Below are positions 23,123-28,366 of a stretch of DNA of 28,366 nucleotides, one piece after another. Both the position numbers and the translations under genes were made by a program. Position 1 is the first letter of the stretch. Every line of letters begins with the position of its first letter. The stretch comes from CBDUQI01 sp965369325 (GTDB taxonomy: Bacteria; Pseudomonadota; Gammaproteobacteria; Steroidobacterales; JBCBZW01): NCBI GenBank assembly GCA_965369325.1, contig CBDUQI010000058.1, forward strand, positions 1-28,366, given 5' to 3'. Below the pieces are notes generated by a model. The model saw only the letters and a list, made by a program, of their open reading frames with translations, was not told the origin of the DNA and did not search any database.

Positions 23123-24382
23123 CTAGTTAATATAAATCTCTGCATGTTCACTCCATGCCGACGTATCGGAGACTACAATCTCATCACCTTTGCTCAGGCC
23201 CGAAATTATTTGAATACGACTGACTGAACTCTGGCCCAACTGCACGACCGAACGGCGTGCGAAATTCTGATTGTTTGAGAGCAAATATATAGGTGCTTCG
23301 GAAAAGCGCTGCACATAGGCCGGGCGACGCACGTAAAGAGCCTCCTCAATGTTCGCCACCTCGATCAGCCCTTCGACATTCAGATCCGGCCGAGCCTCCG
23401 GCGGTAACTCACCTGTCAGGGAAACATCCACTTGCACCATGCCGGCCACCACTGCAGGATCAATCCGCACCACTTCGCCCGAGATCTCACTGCCTCGGGT
23501 ATCAACAATGACATACTGCCCAAGCGCAATATCGCGTACCTGCAGTTCCTGAATCTGCAGCTGCGCCATCAAAGAGGTCTGATCAGCAATGGTGGCGATA
23601 CTGTCACCCACCTGTGTCTGTTGGCCCAGCACCACGGGCACTTGCTGAACAATACCGGAGCGATTGGCCACTACAGTGAGGCTGTTCACTTGCTCTTCTA
23701 ACCCGGACACTTCGCTTCTGATCAGACGTAATCGCGCCTGGCGAGCCTTCGCGCTAGCATCAATGTTCACCAGCATCTTTTCATAACGCACTTTTTGCGC
23801 ATCCCACCGCTTGCGCTGGTGCGTAACGTCAAGCTTGGTCCGCTCGTAGTCCAGCTTGGATAACGTCGCGCCAAAGCTGTTCTCCAGTAGCTCGGTCTCC
23901 GCGTCCAGCTTTAGCTTTGTACTGTGGTAGTTGAGTTCCGCCTCAAGTACCAGCGTCTCCAAGTCCACCAACTGCGATTGCAGCGTGAGGTCCTGAGCAT
24001 GCTGCTCGGCGATGGTCGCTTCCAGTTCCCAACGGGATTTCTCCAACTGGCGGCGTAGCTCCGGATTCAGCAGTGTGACCAGGCGCTCGCCTTCCATCAC
24101 CCGCGCGCCTGGTTTCACTACAATCTCATCAACTCGCCCACTTACTTGGGTGGACACCCGCTGGGTGACCAGCGGCTTGAGCACCCCGGTACCGCGCACA
24201 TGGACAGTGAACGGCCCTTCCTCCACCGTCGCCAATTGAATCTCTCTTCGCTCCACAACGTAGGAGGCATCGCCGAAGAACTGGTTGGCGGCTGCTGCCA
24301 GCCCGATCGCCAGCGCGATAGGGCCAACGTACCAATACTTCTTCCACAACGGAGCCGGCTTAAGGTCTAATTCTATGTCCAT
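23123..24382 (-). CDS. HlyD/MacA-type periplasmic adaptor
   Basis: A 419-residue membrane-fusion protein. One hydrophobic segment at about residues 16-34 anchors it in the inner membrane. A lipoyl-like half motif (RVSTQVSGRVDEIVVKPGARVMEGERL) precedes a long helical hairpin rich in charged and leucine residues (about 115-235). The second lipoyl half follows (VVANRSGIVQQVPVVLGQQTQVGDSIATI), then beta-barrel and membrane-proximal domains. The adaptor would connect the ABC permease to an outer-membrane TolC-type channel that must be encoded elsewhere. The ATG has GAGGACGGA just upstream. Gene order adaptor-ATPase-permease is as in MacAB or pyoverdine-type export systems. Confidence 0.93.
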   Translation of the reverse strand: MDIELDLKPAPLWKKYWYVGPIALAIGLAAAANQFFGDASYVVERREIQLATVEEGPFTVHVRGTGVLKPLVTQRVSTQVSGRVDEIVVKPGARVMEGERLVTLLNPELRRQLEKSRWELEATIAEQHAQDLTLQSQLVDLETLVLEAELNYHSTKLKLDAETELLENSFGATLSKLDYERTKLDVTHQRKRWDAQKVRYEKMLVNIDASAKARQARLRLIRSEVSGLEEQVNSLTVVANRSGIVQQVPVVLGQQTQVGDSIATIADQTSLMAQLQIQELQVRDIALGQYVIVDTRGSEISGEVVRIDPAVVAGMVQVDVSLTGELPPEARPDLNVEGLIEVANIEEALYVRRPAYVQRFSEAPIYLLSNNQNFARRSVVQLGQSSVSRIQIISGLSKGDEIVVSDTSAWSEHAEIYIN

Positions 24383-24418
24383 ATTCCGTCCTCAGTTCGG
24401 GCCGAAAAGCAAACCCGG

Positions 24419-25396
24419 CTAATGTGCATGTTCGTTTGGCCTGGCCATCCCAACGAGTACCTGACGTGCCCCTTCAAAGGCTTGCCGGCCATGCGTATAC
24501 AACATGTTGTCCAACAGCATCAGATCGTTTCGGCGCCAGTCGAACGCCACTTTGGTTTGTTCGTAAAGCGAGCGGATTTGCTCTAAGTACTCCGGATCAA
24601 TGGGCGAGCCATCGCCGAAGTAAGTGTTTTTCGGAAGCCGGTCCTCTGGCATGATATTGAGCATGCTCTCGCGTACTTCCGGTTCCAAATTTGTCACATG
24701 AAAAAGATGTGCTTGATTGAACCAGATGGGTTCGCCGCTGTCGGGGTGTGTCGCCACCGCCGGGTTCACCTGCGTGGTGCGCAGCGCATTGTCTTCCAAC
24801 CATTCACACGTAATCCGGTTGGCCTGACAATACGCTTCAACCTCGTCGCGATCTTGGGTTTGAAATACTTCGCTCCAGGGCAGATCGATGTCTGAGTAAT
24901 TCCTCACATACATCACCCGTTTGGCCTCGAACTCCTCAATCAACTGAGAAGGCAAGCTCTTGTAAATTAGGCGACTGTCACTGATCGGCGTGGCGCCACC
25001 CGTGCTCGCCGGTTGGGTACAAAAAAAGCCAATCCGCATAGGCCAGCGGTTGGAGTAGGCATTTTCGTTGTGCTGCGGAATGACTTGATCATGGTGATAC
25101 TCGGTGGCGGTGTACACATTACCGCGCAACTCGGTACGTGGCGTTGATCGGTAGGAATACTCGATCAGAGGCTCACCAAAAAGACTGGCCAGCACCCGAC
25201 CGAACTGCTTGCTGCTTAGGATATTCAGCCCACGGATCAGCAATGCGCCATTCTCGCGCACCAGTCGTTCCACGTGCGCCTGGTGTTCGACCGCCCAGTC
25301 GATTACCTTCTGCCCTTTGGCATCCACATTCAGCAACAGCCTCATGCCGCCAACAACTTCCAGGTCAGTCGCAGAGGTTTCGTTTAGTTGTTCCAT
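24419..25396 (-). CDS. TauD/TfdA-family 2OG-Fe(II) dioxygenase, SyrP-like
   Basis: A 325-residue protein of the TauD fold. The iron ligands are the HxE pair in PQHNENAYS (H109, E111) and H302 in YTHGRQAFEGARQVL, with R311 as the candidate 2-oxoglutarate residue. HxE in place of HxD, and the phrases QHNENAYS and THGR.AFEG.R, are features of SyrP-like and related enzymes that beta-hydroxylate amino acids on NRPS carrier domains. I chose the ATG at 25396 because GGAG lies about 9 bases before it; the longer form would need a TTG at 25423 with the SD almost touching it. It directly follows the NRPS gene. A substrate bound to the adjacent module is likely, but which residue is modified is not known. 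Confidence 0.9.
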   Translation of the reverse strand: MEQLNETSATDLEVVGGMRLLLNVDAKGQKVIDWAVEHQAHVERLVRENGALLIRGLNILSSKQFGRVLASLFGEPLIEYSYRSTPRTELRGNVYTATEYHHDQVIPQHNENAYSNRWPMRIGFFCTQPASTGGATPISDSRLIYKSLPSQLIEEFEAKRVMYVRNYSDIDLPWSEVFQTQDRDEVEAYCQANRITCEWLEDNALRTTQVNPAVATHPDSGEPIWFNQAHLFHVTNLEPEVRESMLNIMPEDRLPKNTYFGDGSPIDPEYLEQIRSLYEQTKVAFDWRRNDLMLLDNMLYTHGRQAFEGARQVLVGMARPNEHAH

Positions 25397-25427
25397 GCTC
25401 GAAACTCCATAGATATTGTGCAAGCTC

Positions 25428-28366
25428 CTATATCAGCCGAGGACCGAGGATGGCAGCCACGGCCGCCGCCTGATCCAGACTCAGGATTTCCCGATGGCCA
25501 CCGGGCACCGACTTGACTTCCAGTGGATGGCAAAAGTTCGCTTCAATGGTGGGCAGCGCCGTTGACAGCTCGGTTGCCAACGCACCGTCCCGCGCGCAGA
25601 TGAGCATCGCCGGCACACCCAATGCGGCCGATGGGCGGTAGCTAGCGTACAGATTAATAAGCGTGGTGCACGTGGTGTCGAACTGATGGCGCACCGCTTG
25701 TGGCATCGTGGCCGGCCACTCAGGCAGCGTCGTTGCACCAGGTTGCCGGCGCGACGCGCCGTGCCCCAGGCCGTCGCCGGTTTCCCCGACACGCGGACGT
25801 GTTGGCTTCCGCTCAGGATCAAGCAGATAGCTGTCCAGAAGAGTCAGGCGCGTTTCCCGCCCACTGTCTTGCAGTCTGAGCGCCAACTCAAACGCCACGC
25901 TGCCGCCAAAAGAGTGTCCGACCAGATTGATCGGATGGGCGCCGGACGCCGCCACGATTGCCGCATAAAACTCACCGACGATCTCCGCTATGGATTGGTA
26001 ACTTTCGGTTCCTGGCGCCAGACCGCGAAACTCCAGAGCGAACACCTTAGCCTGCCCTTCAAACGCCTGCGCCAACGGGTAGAACGATGCTGCAGTCATG
26101 CCCACGCCAGGAATGCAGAACATCATCGAATCAAGGTGGCTACGCGAAGTACGGGTAAGCGGTGTCAACGGTTGCCACATTGCCGTCGAGGCACGTTGGT
26201 GGTCGATGGCAGCGGCCAGCGCGCGGATATTCGCAGAATCAAACAATTGACGCACTTGTACGTTGCTGCCGAGTACCTGGTTCACGCGAAAAACAAGCTT
26301 GATAGCAAGTAACGAGTGCCCGCCAAGTTCGAAGAAACTGCCGTTCGGGTCAACATCAGGCAGCCCAAGCACTTCGCACCAGATCTTACACAGCGTGCGT
26401 TCGGTGTCCGTAACTGGGAGTGCGTCCGCACGGCCGCGCAATGGATCCGGCGTGGGCAAAGCGCGCTCGTCCAGCTTGCCGTTTGGAGTCATCGGCAGAC
26501 TCGACAGCACGCTGATCGACCGCGGGATCATATACGCGGGCAGCACCGTACCCAGATCCGCGTACGCGGCGTCCAGGTCGAATTCATGCCCATCCGGCGC
26601 GCTCGCCGACACGACATACGCCCTCAGGTGTGCCTGCTCATCCGTCCCGACAACGATCACCGCCGCTTCGTCAACTTGCGGTTGTCGCTCCAGCGCTGCG
26701 CACACCTCGCCCAGCTCAATACGATACCCGCGCAGCTTCACCTGTTTGTCTATACGGCCGAAGAACTCAAGATCACCGTCTGGGCGCAGGCGAACGAGAT
26801 CACCGGTGCAGTAAACGCGTTTTGCTGGTTCCTGCGCGAACTGCAGGTCAACGAAGGCGCGCGCCGTCAACTCAGCGTTACTCAGGTAGCCCAATGCGAC
26901 ACCTTGCCCGCCAAGATACAGTACGCCTAGCGCCCCGGACGGTACCGGCGTTCGCGTCGGCCCAAGCACATAGGCCTGAACACTATCGATGGGACGCCCG
27001 ATGGAACCGGTGAGCCCTATGCGTGGCGTGTCATGATGACAAACCGTGGCCGAAATGGTCGACTCGGTAGGCCCGTAGGCATCCACCAGACGAACGCCGG
27101 TGCGGTTACGCGCATGCCACTGCATCAATCGTTGAGCACTGATGGCCTCGCCGCCAACAATGCAAAGCCGCAGGAGGGGTGAGGAGAACGGTCCATCATC
27201 GCCCTGCATTTGCTCAACCAGGGCGTGCCAGAATGCCGTCGGCAGCGCGACGACGGATATCTTGTGCTCGCAAAGGTAGCGACCGAAAGCCGCTGGGCCT
27301 TCAAGCACCGAGTTATCACGAATGACCAGCGTTGCGCCATGTACCAGCGTGACAAACAGCTCTTCGATGCTTACATCAAAACTGATCGATGAAAACTGCA
27401 ACCAGCGGTCGGTCGGCTTAATCTGATAGTGTGGTTGAATCGCCGACACGTAGTGTGCAAGGTTCCGATGGCTGACTGCGACGCCTTTCGGCGTTCCAGT
27501 CGATCCAGATGTGTAGATCACGTAACCTTCAGCCGCATCGTCATCGAGCGTTACCGTTGGTAGCGGGTCGGCCGACAGATCCTCCAGCCCGTCCAGTGTG
27601 ATGATAGGCAACGTTAGTGCAGCCAGTTCCACGGGCATCTCAACATTGCCTGTCACAACAATCGCCGCAAGGTTTGCATCCTGAGCCATATAGGCAAGTC
27701 GCTCGGCGGGGTACGCTTTGTCCAACGGCACGTACACACCACCCGCCTTCATGATGGCGATGGCGGCAATGACCAACTCGCTCGACGCCGCCCCGAGTAC
27801 GCCGATACGTCGACCGGCGGTCATGCCTGTGCCTAGCAAAAGACGAGCCAATTGATTGGAGCGGTGCTCGAGTTGCCCGTACGTGAGCGCACTGCCGTTT
27901 TCCATCACGGCTGAGGCCGCGGGGTTTGTTTGTGCGTGCCGTGTTATCGCCGTGGGTACAAAGGATCCACTGTCACGCCTTGCCTCGTTGTGCGACCTCG
28001 CTATCAACGCCTGGTACTCCTGGGGACGGAGCAGCATCAACTTAGACATGGCCACCGCAGAGTTCGCCAACGCTTGAGACACAAGGCGAGCGAAAGCGCC
28101 AGCCATGCGTTCGACCGTACGCGGCGCGAACAGATCCCGGTCGTAGCTCCACTGGCAATCGAGCCCGTGGGATGTCTCACTTACATTCAGTGACAAATCA
28201 AATTTCTCGACGCCTTTCCGGTGAGCCGACACGCCGGTGACACGACCCGTTGGCGTTGCCGTTGCCGTTGCCGTTGCGGCGGAGCGTATGCCCGAGCTTG
28301 GGGCCAGATTATTCAGCGACAACATCACCTGGAACAACGGGCTGTGGCTCAGGCTGCGTGGGGGAT
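25428..28366 (-). CDS. NRPS terminal module, C-A-T-TE (5' part off window)
   Basis: The frame is open to the right edge, so the start lies outside; the TTG at 28337 is only an internal codon. Counting from it: the end of a condensation domain (HSPLFQVM just before, EKFDLSLNV near 45-52), then an adenylation domain (about 125-640) with YTSGSTGTPKG, YGPTE, YCTGDLVRLRPDGDLEFFGR and NGKLD. A carrier domain follows with its phosphopantetheine serine in LGGHSL (S675), then a terminal thioesterase (about 740-969) with GHSFGG (S809) and H948. The A-domain pocket residues read by alignment to GrsA/EntF are D321 V322 E325 V363 I393 G395 A420 I428 S429 K621. The acidic E at pocket position 239 hints at a basic amino acid; I do not recognise an exact match. 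The TE should release the peptide by hydrolysis or cyclisation. The gene is first in the visible operon. Confidence 0.96.
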   Translation of the reverse strand, partial: PPRSLSHSPLFQVMLSLNNLAPSSGIRSAATATATATPTGRVTGVSAHRKGVEKFDLSLNVSETSHGLDCQWSYDRDLFAPRTVERMAGAFARLVSQALANSAVAMSKLMLLRPQEYQALIARSHNEARRDSGSFVPTAITRHAQTNPAASAVMENGSALTYGQLEHRSNQLARLLLGTGMTAGRRIGVLGAASSELVIAAIAIMKAGGVYVPLDKAYPAERLAYMAQDANLAAIVVTGNVEMPVELAALTLPIITLDGLEDLSADPLPTVTLDDDAAEGYVIYTSGSTGTPKGVAVSHRNLAHYVSAIQPHYQIKPTDRWLQFSSISFDVSIEELFVTLVHGATLVIRDNSVLEGPAAFGRYLCEHKISVVALPTAFWHALVEQMQGDDGPFSSPLLRLCIVGGEAISAQRLMQWHARNRTGVRLVDAYGPTESTISATVCHHDTPRIGLTGSIGRPIDSVQAYVLGPTRTPVPSGALGVLYLGGQGVALGYLSNAELTARAFVDLQFAQEPAKRVYCTGDLVRLRPDGDLEFFGRIDKQVKLRGYRIELGEVCAALERQPQVDEAAVIVVGTDEQAHLRAYVVSASAPDGHEFDLDAAYADLGTVLPAYMIPRSISVLSSLPMTPNGKLDERALPTPDPLRGRADALPVTDTERTLCKIWCEVLGLPDVDPNGSFFELGGHSLLAIKLVFRVNQVLGSNVQVRQLFDSANIRALAAAIDHQRASTAMWQPLTPLTRTSRSHLDSMMFCIPGVGMTAASFYPLAQAFEGQAKVFALEFRGLAPGTESYQSIAEIVGEFYAAIVAASGAHPINLVGHSFGGSVAFELALRLQDSGRETRLTLLDSYLLDPERKPTRPRVGETGDGLGHGASRRQPGATTLPEWPATMPQAVRHQFDTTCTTLINLYASYRPSAALGVPAMLICARDGALATELSTALPTIEANFCHPLEVKSVPGGHREILSLDQAAAVAAILGPRLI
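28249..28278. repeat. Hexanucleotide tandem repeat inside the NRPS C domain
   Basis: Three perfect GTTGCC units (28255-28272) are flanked by one-base variants GTTGGC and GTTGCG. On the coding strand this gives an alternating Ala-Thr stretch (ATATATAT) in the C domain just before the EKFDLSL motif. The unit is six bases, so slippage would keep frame and change loop length only. Confidence 0.7.

Noticed and set aside
28249..28278. CRISPR-like or mobile-element repeat
   Set aside because: The units are six bases long without spacers and lie in frame inside the NRPS gene.

Overview
The window looks like the chromosome of a gammaproteobacterium with moderately high GC. The best evidence is a pgsA - tRNA-Gly(GCC) - tRNA-Cys(GCA) block on the minus strand, an order typical of Gammaproteobacteria, together with gammaproteobacterial-style envelope genes. 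I cannot name a genus. Nearly everything lies on the minus strand; the clear exception is one secreted metalloprotease gene. Two accessory blocks flank the small core block.

Region 1 (1-3602): an ECF-type sigma factor gene is followed one base later by a zinc-finger anti-sigma gene, then by a secreted protein with a cohesin-like beta-sandwich that runs off the left edge. Upstream of these is a secreted three-haem c-type cytochrome with two PKD domains inserted between its haem sites.

Region 2 (3739-13306): seven tightly packed, mostly overlapping or abutting genes read GT-B glycosyltransferase, ABC exporter (fused membrane and ATPase domains), APH-fold kinase, GT4, GT4, second APH-fold kinase, and AlgE-like outer-membrane barrel. 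This looks like one operon that builds a glycan or glycolipid and moves it across both membranes. I do not recognise it as a characterised system.

Region 3 (13307-15691): a 328-base divergent intergenic region carries two clear inverted repeats and a candidate promoter. It is followed by a plus-strand matrixin-type metalloprotease with thrombospondin-3-like and dockerin-like calcium repeats, then tRNA-Cys, tRNA-Gly and pgsA.

Region 4 (15939-28366): a nonribosomal peptide cluster, read right to left. It holds the end of an NRPS (C-terminal part of a C domain, then A, T and TE domains), a TauD/SyrP-like dioxygenase, a HlyD adaptor, an ABC ATPase, a MacB/FtsX-type permease, a PF10014-like 2OG-Fe dioxygenase, a CmlA-like diiron/MBL-fold hydroxylase, a type II thioesterase and an FkbM methyltransferase. 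The product should be a peptide released by the TE, probably carrying several hydroxylations and possibly an O-methyl group, and exported by a dedicated adaptor/ATPase/permease pump. Three mechanistically different non-haem iron oxygenases in one short operon is the most striking point of the window. Earlier NRPS modules lie beyond the right edge.

The 15692-15938 gap holds no gene I can support, and no uvrC is visible beside pgsA. No CRISPR array, IS element or rRNA was seen.
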